NCBI GenBank assembly: GCA_937952925.1 | Contig: CALFYA010000338.1 | Coordinates: forward strand, 1-7,031 | Reading direction: 5' to 3' | Length of the DNA: 7,031 bases | From: an uncultured Moraxellaceae bacterium | GTDB lineage: Bacteria; Pseudomonadota; Gammaproteobacteria; Pseudomonadales; Moraxellaceae | Shown: positions 1-6,299 of the stretch, one piece after another | How the letters are laid out: each line of letters begins with the position of its first letter | How positions within the stretch are numbered: position 1 is the first letter of the stretch | Translations under genes and position numbers: made by a program | Notes under the pieces: generated by a model | The model's database searches: none | Told to the model about the DNA's origin: nothing | What the model saw: the letters and a program-made list of their open reading frames with translations, nothing else

Positions 1-991
1 CGTATGGACGCATATGACCAGTCACAAAGTAGCTTGCTTGGATGTAAGCGGTATCCACTTGCTGACCTTCAATTTTGGCAGGCTTGGCTGCTGTTGTACC
101 ACTCGCAGCAGTCGCCGCAGTGAACACATCAAAATCAGAGGTGGCATATTCAGCTTGCGCTTGGAACGAACCCATTTGGTAAGCCAATTCAAGTGCATAA
201 GTGTCACGTTGTTCGGCGGCTTTGGCAACGTCCATCTTCAGACCATCACGACCAACCAAGCGAACACTCGATTTGAGGGAACTATTGGTCAAGGTGCCCG
301 CATTATTGACTGGATCTTTATCCATTGAGCTACTGATACCAATGTGGATCAGTTGGTTGTCCATCCGCAATGGCACCAGATAACCACGCAGGTTGTAACC
401 TACGCCTTGGGTTGCAGCTTGAGATGCATCACGTGTGTTATAGATCGATGCACCATAACCGTAGGCCATCAAACCATCTGCGCCCAAATCACCTGCATTA
501 TCCACAAAAATCCCTTGTTGGAATTGATGGTAGATACCTGAAGCGGTCGCATACGGACGCTCCATAAAGGTGATTTCATTGGAGCTGGTCAGCTCTTCCA
601 TGCCACGATAAGGTTTGGCTTGACCCAAGCGAACGTTATGACCGATCGCTTTGGTACCGATCCACATTTCACGGAAACCTGATGCTGTCTTTTCATTTTG
701 ACCAGCAAAATCATTCTCAAATTTATAATTCCAGTCATACGCACGACCTTCCAAGGTCAGACGCGCACGGCGGAAAGAAGTGGTGCTATTGATTTTATCA
801 GATGACTTCAAATCATCTTCATCAACAAAGTAGATGCCATCCCATTGAATACGACCACCAATTTTGGCTTCAAAGTCGTCATCTTTGATCTGGAAGCCAC
901 CTTTGGTGCTGACTTTGACTTCAGCCATTGCCACTGGTGCAACCATCATGCTCATTGCAGCCACGGCTGCTGCCAAAACGGTGTATTTCAT
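1..991 (-). CDS. OprP/OprO-type outer-membrane porin, 5' part (C-terminus beyond the left edge)
   Basis: This is an open frame of 330 codons with no stop, cut by the window edge. The protein begins with a typical Sec signal peptide: MKYT, then an Ala/Met/Val-rich core, with probable cleavage after AMA at residue 23. The mature part has features of the phosphate-selective porin O/P family: a KGG motif near residue 30, GGRIQWDG at 45-52, FRRARL at 73-78, alternating beta-strand residues, YNLRGYLVPL at 199-208 and FQAQAEY at 276-282. It should form a trimeric 16-strand barrel in the outer membrane for uptake of small anionic or other solutes. Family members are usually about 400-440 residues, so roughly the last quarter is missing. 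An Ala/Thr-rich insert near 291-306 is probably a loop. The start at 991 is supported by GGAG at 1001-1004, nine bases upstream. Substrate specificity cannot be read from this part, and no Pho box was found upstream. Confidence 0.88.
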   Translation of the reverse strand, partial: MKYTVLAAAVAAMSMMVAPVAMAEVKVSTKGGFQIKDDDFEAKIGGRIQWDGIYFVDEDDLKSSDKINSTTSFRRARLTLEGRAYDWNYKFENDFAGQNEKTASGFREMWIGTKAIGHNVRLGQAKPYRGMEELTSSNEITFMERPYATASGIYHQFQQGIFVDNAGDLGADGLMAYGYGASIYNTRDASQAATQGVGYNLRGYLVPLRMDNQLIHIGISSSMDKDPVNNAGTLTNSSLKSSVRLVGRDGLKMDVAKAAEQRDTYALELAYQMGSFQAQAEYATSDFDVFTAATAASGTTAAKPAKIEGQQVDTAYIQASYFVTGHMRPY

Positions 992-1000
992 CACTCAATA

Positions 1001-1004
1001 CTCC
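1001..1004 (-). promoter_or_regulatory. Ribosome binding site of the porin gene
   Basis: Read on the minus strand, GGAG lies nine bases before the ATG at 991. It fixes the porin start at the residue that opens a clean signal peptide. Confidence 0.65.
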
Positions 1005-1175
1005 AGAAAACTCGGTGATCGACACAAGTCGTTTGCCTTTAACCAACACGCCTATCAAATCTGTAAGCCGTGTTTGCTTGCGATGCAGTATCTAGCGCAA
1101 TTGTGACGATTAGATGAAAGACGTAACCAAATCTATCTTGCGGGTGACAAATGGTAATATTTTGTAAAAACCAAC

Positions 1176-1199
1176 TTTGAAATCATGTTTATTTTCAAA
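1176..1199. repeat. Inverted repeat TTTGAAA-N10-TTTCAAA upstream of the porin
   Basis: Two perfect 7-base arms (1176-1182 and 1193-1199) are separated by 10 bases in an AT-rich stretch between the terminator of the upstream operon and the porin gene. The dyad could be a regulator binding site, since its arms are about two helical turns across. It lies about 185 bases before the porin start. AT-rich dyads of this length can arise by chance, and no named regulator motif is recognised. Confidence 0.3.
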
Positions 1200-1202
1200 A
1201 CC

Positions 1203-1236
1203 ATAAAAACACGCATCCCGAATGGTATGCGTGTTT
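1203..1236 (-). terminator. Rho-independent terminator of the trmO-ATPase operon
   Basis: A perfect 10-bp stem (AAACACGCAT at 1207-1216 pairing with ATGCGTGTTT at 1227-1236) encloses a 10-base loop. In the minus-strand transcript it is followed by a U-rich run, GTTTTTATGG. It starts 9 bases beyond the TAA of the ATPase gene. It should stop most read-through into the porin gene on the same strand, so the porin probably has its own promoter in the gap 992-1206, although no clear -35/-10 pair could be picked there. Confidence 0.8.
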
Positions 1237-1245
1237 GATCAGCTT

Positions 1246-3027
1246 TTAACTCAACGGCACAACCCGCATCACTTCTTCAATCGTCGTCAATCCCTCTGCC
1301 ACTTTACGTGCACCAGCCAAACGCAATGGCTGTAAACCTTCCCGATAGGCTTGTTGTTTGATCTGATTGAGCGTTCCGCCATCGCCAATGATTCGTTTCA
1401 TCTCATTGGTGAGCACCAAGGTTTCATATACCCCGACACGACCTTTATAGCCGGTGCCACGGCACTGCTCACAACCGACGGCTTGGTAGACTTGTGCGGG
1501 GGCGGTGCTTTTCCATGGATTGACCAATTGGCTCCACACCTCCACATCTGTTGGGGTTGGCGCTTTGCAATGCGGGCACAACGTCCGCACCAAACGCTGT
1601 GCCATCACCCCCAAAATCGTCGCAGAGGTCAAAAACGGCTGCACCCCCAAATCATGCAAACGGGTCAGCGAACTCGGTGCGTCGTTGGTGTGTAAGGTGG
1701 ACAGTACCAAATGTCCGGTCAATGCGGCTTGGATTGCCATATCCGCGGTGTCTTGATCACGGATTTCCCCCACCATAATGATATCGGGATCTTGCCGCAT
1801 CAGTGCACGTACACCTTCAGCGAAGCCAAGATCAATCATATTTTGTACTTGCATCTGATTGAAACTCGGCTCAATCATCTCAATCGGATCTTCGATGGTG
1901 CAAACATTCACCTCATCGGTGGCGAGCTGCTTGAGCGTGGAGTATAGCGTGGTGGTTTTGCCCGATCCGGTCGGCCCTGTCACCAAGATAATCCCGTTGG
2001 GATGGGCGGCCATTTTTTTCCATTTGGCCAAATCATCACCGAGTAAACCTAGCTGTTCAAAGCTACGCACCAACACTTCAGGATCAAAAATCCGCATCAC
2101 CATTTTTTCGCCAAAAGCAGTCGGCAGTGTGGATAAGCGCAATTCGGTTTCTAACCCTTTGGGGGTACGGGTTTTCAATCGGCCATCTTGCGGTTTACGC
2201 CGCTCCGCCACATTCATCCGTCCCAAAATTTTGATCCGTGAAATCACCGCCAGCAAAATTGGCGCGGGCATGTCGTAGACAGTATGCAACACGCCATCAA
2301 TCCGAAAACGTACCCGCCCACCCTCACGGCGCGGTTCGAGGTGGATATCACTGGCACGTTGATCAAACGCATACTGCAATAGCCAATCGACAATCCGCAC
2401 AATATGCTGATCATTGGCATCAGGGTTTTGCACATCACCGAGTTGCAACAGCGCCTCAACGCCTTTGGCGGTGGCTTCTGTCCCACCGGTGCCTTGCGCC
2501 CCCGCAATTGCGCGAGTGACTTGATAAAATTCTGGTAAAAAACGGCTCAGTTGTTCGGGGTTGAGCATCACCCGTCGTACTTGGCGTGGCTGCACGATAT
2601 GCGACACGTTATCGAGCCAATCATCATAAAACGGCTGATCTATCCCAATGGTGACCGTGTCTGCATCGACTGCCACCACCAAAATCCGGTGGCGCTCGGC
2701 ATATTCAAACGACATGATGGCGGTGACGGCAGGCACATTGACCTTGAGTGGATCAACTCGATACAGCGGCAGTTCGGCTTTTTCGGCCAGCCACTGACTG
2801 AGCACACTTAAGGTCAGTTTGTGGGGAGGATTGGTCAGATCATTGAGACCAAAATCCGCAATGATTTGCAGTGGGTGCCAACTGAGCTGTTCTTTGCGTC
2901 GTGCCGTGGTGGTGACCAAATTGAGATCACGCTGAGTGATGCGGCCATCTTTGAGCAATTCTTCAAGGCACCAGCGGACATCCACTTGAAAAGAAAAACG
3001 CCGTCCTTTGTGTACTGGCTGATTCAT
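1246..3027 (-). CDS. GspE/PulE/PilB-family secretion or type IV pilus assembly ATPase
   Basis: This protein of 593 residues is a cytoplasmic hexameric ATPase of the type II secretion/type IV pilus extension family. In order: a divergent N-terminal segment at about 15-90 that loosely resembles an MshEN/T2SSE-N domain (LEELLKDGRIT at 21-31); the N2 domain from about 207 with ASDIHLEPR at 225-233; Walker A GPTGSGKT at 351-358; Asp box TIEDPIE at 377-383; Walker B IIMVGEIRD at 416-424; His box TGHLVLSTLHTND at 437-449; and a zinc-binding tetracysteine set C484-C487 and C519-C522. All catalytic motifs are intact, so it should be active. The start ATG overlaps the trmO stop as ATGA, and AGGA lies 11 bases upstream, suggesting translational coupling. 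No pilin, platform protein or secretin gene is in view, so GspE, PilB or an orphan role cannot be told apart. The family call is firm; the exact machine is not. Confidence 0.93.
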   Translation of the reverse strand: MNQPVHKGRRFSFQVDVRWCLEELLKDGRITQRDLNLVTTTARRKEQLSWHPLQIIADFGLNDLTNPPHKLTLSVLSQWLAEKAELPLYRVDPLKVNVPAVTAIMSFEYAERHRILVVAVDADTVTIGIDQPFYDDWLDNVSHIVQPRQVRRVMLNPEQLSRFLPEFYQVTRAIAGAQGTGGTEATAKGVEALLQLGDVQNPDANDQHIVRIVDWLLQYAFDQRASDIHLEPRREGGRVRFRIDGVLHTVYDMPAPILLAVISRIKILGRMNVAERRKPQDGRLKTRTPKGLETELRLSTLPTAFGEKMVMRIFDPEVLVRSFEQLGLLGDDLAKWKKMAAHPNGIILVTGPTGSGKTTTLYSTLKQLATDEVNVCTIEDPIEMIEPSFNQMQVQNMIDLGFAEGVRALMRQDPDIIMVGEIRDQDTADMAIQAALTGHLVLSTLHTNDAPSSLTRLHDLGVQPFLTSATILGVMAQRLVRTLCPHCKAPTPTDVEVWSQLVNPWKSTAPAQVYQAVGCEQCRGTGYKGRVGVYETLVLTNEMKRIIGDGGTLNQIKQQAYREGLQPLRLAGARKVAEGLTTIEEVMRVVPLS

Positions 3028-3740
3028 CGCGCATCTATTCCTATCACGTTGACCACGTCATCAATGACGCAAAATTTAATGTTGACCTGCCCAAACGCCA
3101 TGCCGTACTCACGCGTATCGTCTTGGTAAGCAGGCCTTGGGTCTAGCGAGAGTAACTGCTCAATATGCAGCAAGGATGGAGCTGAAATCAGTCCTTGTTG
3201 CAACACATGCTGTTGGGCAATCTGGGCTTGTGCTTGCCACACCACTGCCAATCGAGCTGGTGCATCCGGTGCAAAACCACTGACCGCTGAGTTTATCGCA
3301 TCCGAATAGCGAATATACGGTTTGAGATCAATAATCGGCGTGCCATCGAGCAAATCTGCCCCCAGCACTTCCAAGGACATTTTGCCGTGCTGTTCAATGA
3401 GTCGCCCGCGTTTGACCACCGACAACCCAAGCGGTGCAGGGCGATACATGCTCCGGCTGGCAAATACCCCCACCTTGTGATTGCCGCCCAAGCGTGGTGG
3501 GCGAATCATCGGGCGAAAGCGTTGATCTTTGTTGTGATGAAACTGCCAGACCAGCCAGACATGACTAAATTCGGTGAGTCCCACAAACGCATGTGGGTCG
3601 TCATACGGTGGCACAAATTCGATGATGGCGGGAATATCGACCAAGTTGGGCTGGCGTGGAATGCCAAATTTTTCCACCAACGGACTACGCAGATAGCCAA
3701 TAATCGGCACGCTTAACATCGGTGCTGGCGCAGACTTCAT
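3024..3740 (-). CDS. trmO: tRNA (N6-threonylcarbamoyladenosine(37)-N6)-methyltransferase TrmO
   Basis: TrmO (formerly YaeB/TsaA) uses S-adenosylmethionine to methylate t6A37 to m6t6A37 in threonine tRNAs reading ACY codons, in the cytoplasm. The 238 residues match the usual size of about 235. Family motifs in order: IGYLRSP at 14-20, KFGIPRQ at 24-30, EFSHVWLVW at 57-65, PPRLGG at 81-86, GVFASRSMYRPAPLG at 91-105, LDGTPIIDLKPY at 131-142, and the C-terminal-domain motif DPRPAY at 200-205. The frame opens with GTG (3743) then ATG (3740). ATG is preferred because AGGA at 3750-3747 lies 6 bases before it but only 3 before the GTG. The gene overlaps the downstream ATPase by 4 bases and is divergent from fpr. 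Nothing suggests truncation. Confidence 0.95.
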   Translation of the reverse strand: MKSAPAPMLSVPIIGYLRSPLVEKFGIPRQPNLVDIPAIIEFVPPYDDPHAFVGLTEFSHVWLVWQFHHNKDQRFRPMIRPPRLGGNHKVGVFASRSMYRPAPLGLSVVKRGRLIEQHGKMSLEVLGADLLDGTPIIDLKPYIRYSDAINSAVSGFAPDAPARLAVVWQAQAQIAQQHVLQQGLISAPSLLHIEQLLSLDPRPAYQDDTREYGMAFGQVNIKFCVIDDVVNVIGIDAR

Positions 3741-3750
3741 CACAATTCCT

Positions 3751-3781
3751 GATAAACAACATTTAATTTATTCAGTTTATC
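3751..3781. promoter_or_regulatory. Inverted repeat GATAAAC-N17-GTTTATC in the divergent trmO/fpr promoter region
   Basis: Perfect 7-base arms at 3751-3757 and 3775-3781 lie in the 97-base gap between the divergent trmO and fpr starts. The right arm overlaps the proposed -35 region of fpr, and the left arm lies just before the trmO ribosome site. A dyad here could be an operator controlling one or both genes. Alternatively it may be chance in AT-rich promoter DNA. The regulator is unknown. Confidence 0.35.
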
Positions 3782-3803
3782 GCTGATCAGATTCGGTTAG
3801 AAT
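3776..3803 (+). promoter_or_regulatory. Possible sigma-70 promoter of fpr
   Basis: TAGAAT at 3798-3803 matches the -10 consensus at five of six bases. A weak -35 match, TTTATC at 3776-3781, lies 16 bases upstream. Transcription would start near 3810, giving a leader of about 28 bases. The poor -35 suggests activator help or modest strength. Confidence 0.4.
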
Positions 3804-3837
3804 AGCCACCTGATTTTTTCACATCCGCGAGAGCTTC

Positions 3838-4614
3838 ATGGCAGCCTTCAATAAAGAGCGCATCACCGAAGTCCACCACTGGAACGACACCCTGTTTAGC
3901 TTCAAATGCACCCGCGATCCGGGCTTGCGTTTTAAAAACGGTCAGTTCGTGATGATTGGCCTTGAAGTGAACGGTCGCCCATTGATGCGCGCCTACTCGA
4001 TTGCCAGCGCCAACTACGAAGACCAACTCGAATTTTTCTCCATCAAAGTACAAGATGGTCCACTGACCTCGATTTTGCAAAAAATCCAAGTCGGCGATGA
4101 GCTGTTGGTCAGCAAAAAGCCCACTGGCACTTTGGTACTCGATGATCTGCTGCCTGGTCGTCACTTGTATATGCTGTCAACTGGCACTGGTCTTGCGCCG
4201 TTTTTGTCGTTGATCCGCGATCCTGAAACCTATGAGCGTTTTGAAAAAGTTGTCTTGATTCATGGCGTGCGCTATGTCAACGAACTGGCTTATCAGGACT
4301 TGATCGAAAACGTCTTGCCCAACGATGAGATTTTTGCCGAGTTGGTCAAAGACAAGCTGATCTACTACCCCACTGTGACCCGCGAAGAATTCCGCAATCA
4401 AGGCCGTCTGACTGACTTGATCACCAATGGCAAATTGTTTGAAGATATTGGATTGCCGCGTTTTGATCGTGAAGTGGATCGCGCCATGATTTGTGGTAGC
4501 CCCAGCATGCTCGACGACTCCGCCGCCCTGCTCGATCAGCATGGCTTGGTCATCTCCGCACGCATGGGCGACCCCGGTGATTATGTGATTGAACGGGCGT
4601 TTGTTGAAAAATAA
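3838..4614 (+). CDS. fpr: Ferredoxin/flavodoxin--NADP+ reductase
   Basis: Fpr is a soluble FAD enzyme that moves electrons between NADPH and ferredoxin or flavodoxin. It supports Fe-S, radical-SAM and oxidative-stress functions. The protein has 258 residues, the size of bacterial subclass FPRs. The N-terminal beta-barrel carries the FAD motif RAYS at 51-54 (after NGRPLM). The C-terminal NADP domain carries STGTGLAPFLS at 114-124, HGVRYVNELAY at 142-152 and CGSPSML at 219-225. The tail YVIERAFVEK ends in the VEK seen in bacterial FPRs, where these residues stack near the flavin. The ATG at 3838 is preceded only by a weak purine run (GAGAG, 3829-3833), but it matches the normal family N-terminus. 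It is divergent from trmO and closed by its own terminator, so it is probably a single-gene transcript. Confidence 0.96.
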   Translation: MAAFNKERITEVHHWNDTLFSFKCTRDPGLRFKNGQFVMIGLEVNGRPLMRAYSIASANYEDQLEFFSIKVQDGPLTSILQKIQVGDELLVSKKPTGTLVLDDLLPGRHLYMLSTGTGLAPFLSLIRDPETYERFEKVVLIHGVRYVNELAYQDLIENVLPNDEIFAELVKDKLIYYPTVTREEFRNQGRLTDLITNGKLFEDIGLPRFDREVDRAMICGSPSMLDDSAALLDQHGLVISARMGDPGDYVIERAFVEK

Positions 4615-4630
4615 GTCTTTATCCACATCG

Positions 4631-4655
4631 AAGGGCGCATATTGCGCCCTTTTTT
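4631..4655 (+). terminator. Rho-independent terminator of fpr
   Basis: A perfect 9-bp GC-rich stem (AAGGGCGCA at 4631-4639 pairing with TGCGCCCTT at 4643-4651) closes a 3-base loop and runs directly into a T tract to 4655. It begins 16 bases after the fpr stop. It separates fpr from the lipoprotein gene. Confidence 0.92.
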
Positions 4656-4740
4656 GTGATTTTTGTATGAAACCGCAGGATAGATCTGTACGCCACCCAC
4701 AAACACCCTACACTAGCTGACCCAATAATCACTTGTGAAT

Positions 4741-6162
4741 ATGATGATGAATTCAAAACTGAATGCCACCAGTCTACTGTGCTTGACCGCATTACTCAGT
4801 GCTTGTGGCGGTGGGGGTGGCTCTAGCGGGACACCCGCAGCAACACCGACGCCAACCCCAACGCCTGCCCCAGTACAAAGCCAAGGCCGCGTCATCGTCA
4901 CACCGGCGAGTCAAACACCCAGCACATTCCAGCCTGATGCGGATGGTTTTAGCATCAGTCACCAAGGCCATGACATCCACACAACGATTTATAGTTTTTT
5001 TGCCAAACAAAACCAACAGGTCAGTGGTGGCGATATCCTGTCGGTCAGCTATGATGAAATTCAGCAAAAAATCGTGCGGATTGGCTATCGTCCCAAAGGA
5101 ACACAAGGCCACTACTATGAATGCGCCCCTTGTGATGCGGTCAGCTTGACGCGTGGTAGCAATTTACAATCGAAGGTCAGCCTCTCGCTCAAACAACAAC
5201 CCTTGACTCTCAAGCCAATCTTCTCAGCTTATTTACAAGCCAACATCAACGGCCTTGACGGGTTTTCTGATCAAGCCGCTCAAACCAACGCTCCCACACT
5301 TGCCACACCATCGGTCGTGAGTGCGCCCACAGCGACTACGCTCACCCTCAATGGCGATGTGACCGGCTCTTCGAGCAAAATTCCCACCAGTCCACGATTT
5401 TTGCCACAGACGTGGACAGGCAGTCTACGGATCAACAACACCACCCAAACCCCAGTCAATATGCTGTATAAAATCAGCACCAATCAATTTTTTGCTTACC
5501 TCACCCCAGACTTTACCCTCAGTACTGTCAGCAATGCTGATAACCAAACCTCTATCTTTTTATCCAACAACAAAACCACGCAAGTGGGCAATTGTGTAGC
5601 GGGCTGTCGTATCAATCCACAAGTCAATGGCAGCTTTCAGTTCAAATTTGACCGCGCCAAATTTGTTGATCAACAAGGGCAAACCTTATTTGATGGCGTG
5701 GATGCTGTGATGGTGCTTGAACCCAATGGTTTGTTTTTTGCAGCACCCCATCTTGAAAATCCGTCACTGCAAAACACTATCCTCCAAGCCACATGGATCG
5801 GCTTGGAAGATGATGACATCGTCTATACAGCGATTGGCTCTCGCATCGATGACCCTGCCGATCGTCTTGACTCCATCAAGCCGTCCGTGATCTGGCGAGT
5901 GGTCACCAAAAACAATACGGTTCGTCATGCGACGTTGCAGCTGTTCAATCACGACACCCAAAAAGTCTCGAATTATGTGTGTGACGAAAAAACAGCAAAT
6001 ACCTGTGGGGGAATCAGTGTGGATGCGTCAGCCGCCAAAATCACCCTCAACAATCAGGCGCTACAACTGACCTATTCATCACCAATTGATCAAGCCACTT
6101 ATGTGAGTCCTGTGCAGAGCATCACCGTTCGCAATGCGCTGTTGGATATTTCAGGGTATTGA
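4741..6162 (+). CDS. Uncharacterised outer-membrane lipoprotein with three cysteine pairs
   Basis: No known family was recognised. Counting from the furthest upstream possible start (GTG at 4735), the protein has 475 residues. It opens with a lipoprotein signal peptide: a short polar N-region, a hydrophobic core, and lipobox LLSAC with the lipidated Cys at 24. The next residue is Gly, so there is no Asp retention signal and outer-membrane delivery is expected. A flexible linker follows: a Gly/Ser run at 25-32, then Thr-Pro repeats at about 33-46. The rest is rich in Thr, Asn, Gln and Ser with alternating beta-like strands, no further membrane helix, and three Cys pairs (130/133, 287/291, 416/424) that may form disulfides. 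GTG at 4735 and ATGs at 4741, 4744 and 4747 are all in frame, and no clear Shine-Dalgarno separates them; the first ATG was chosen. Terminators on both sides indicate a single-gene unit. Its upstream gap shows only weak -10-like boxes (TACACT, 4709-4714). Function is unknown; a surface adhesin or binding protein is speculation. Confidence 0.85.
   Translation: MMMNSKLNATSLLCLTALLSACGGGGGSSGTPAATPTPTPTPAPVQSQGRVIVTPASQTPSTFQPDADGFSISHQGHDIHTTIYSFFAKQNQQVSGGDILSVSYDEIQQKIVRIGYRPKGTQGHYYECAPCDAVSLTRGSNLQSKVSLSLKQQPLTLKPIFSAYLQANINGLDGFSDQAAQTNAPTLATPSVVSAPTATTLTLNGDVTGSSSKIPTSPRFLPQTWTGSLRINNTTQTPVNMLYKISTNQFFAYLTPDFTLSTVSNADNQTSIFLSNNKTTQVGNCVAGCRINPQVNGSFQFKFDRAKFVDQQGQTLFDGVDAVMVLEPNGLFFAAPHLENPSLQNTILQATWIGLEDDDIVYTAIGSRIDDPADRLDSIKPSVIWRVVTKNNTVRHATLQLFNHDTQKVSNYVCDEKTANTCGGISVDASAAKITLNNQALQLTYSSPIDQATYVSPVQSITVRNALLDISGY
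4842..4871 (+). repeat. Short Thr-Pro coding repeat in the lipoprotein linker
   Basis: Four consecutive Thr-Pro codon pairs (ACA/ACG/ACC plus CCG/CCA/CCT, in varied synonymous forms) encode the proline-rich spacer between the lipid anchor and the folded part. The hexamers are not identical, so this is a protein-level repeat more than a slippage-prone DNA repeat. Confidence 0.5.
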
Positions 6163-6170
6163 TCCTCTCT

Positions 6171-6204
6171 CACGGATGGCTTGCGCACAGGCCATCCGTG
6201 TTTT
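6171..6204 (+). terminator. Rho-independent terminator of the lipoprotein gene
   Basis: A perfect 10-bp stem (CACGGATGGC at 6171-6180 pairing with GCCATCCGTG at 6191-6200) encloses a 10-base loop and is followed by TTTT, with a second T run at 6209-6216. It lies 8 bases after the stop codon. It isolates the lipoprotein gene from lipA. Confidence 0.9.
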
Positions 6205-6261
6205 GCTATTTTTTTTCCAAATACCGACTATCGTCCTACGCGCTTGGCCTGCAAATCTTCC

Positions 6262-6267
6262 TATAAT
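6262..6267 (+). promoter_or_regulatory. Probable -10 box of the lipA promoter
   Basis: An exact TATAAT lies 38 bases before the lipA ATG, downstream of the preceding terminator, so it is well placed for a lipA transcript with a leader of about 26 bases. No good -35 hexamer sits 16-18 bases upstream; TTGGCC at 6244-6249 is too close. The promoter may depend on an activator, or the start may lie elsewhere. Confidence 0.5.
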
Positions 6268-6299
6268 CAGGCTTCAACTTGATGTATGTAGGTAAGGTC

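Noticed and set aside
14..567. Several plus-strand frames opposite the porin gene
   Set aside because: The minus strand holds one uninterrupted porin frame with a signal peptide and family motifs. The plus-strand frames are short and composition-driven.
1045..1074. AACACG/CGTGTT inverted repeat in the porin leader as an attenuator or riboswitch
   Set aside because: There are only six pairs across an 18-base loop, with no U tract and no conserved aptamer elements, so it is likely chance.
1095..1160. TTGTCAC- and CGTCAC-like heptamers as a Pho box upstream of the porin
   Set aside because: The two heptamers are about 41 bases apart, not 11, and no intermediate repeat matches, so the direct-repeat layout of a PhoB site is absent.
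1859..2278. A 139-codon open frame on the plus strand opposite the ATPase gene
   Set aside because: It lies wholly within the strongly supported GspE/PilB frame, and its translation shows no domain or signal. It is an antisense shadow.
4177..4626. A 149-codon frame on the minus strand opposite fpr, and a similar one at 3787-4164
   Set aside because: Both mirror the fpr coding frame, which carries all family motifs. Neither has a credible ribosome site or recognisable protein features.
4806..4818. G-rich run in the lipoprotein gene as a phase-variable slippage tract
   Set aside because: The longest uninterrupted run is only five G bases, too short for contingency-locus behaviour. It simply encodes the glycine linker common after lipoprotein cysteines.
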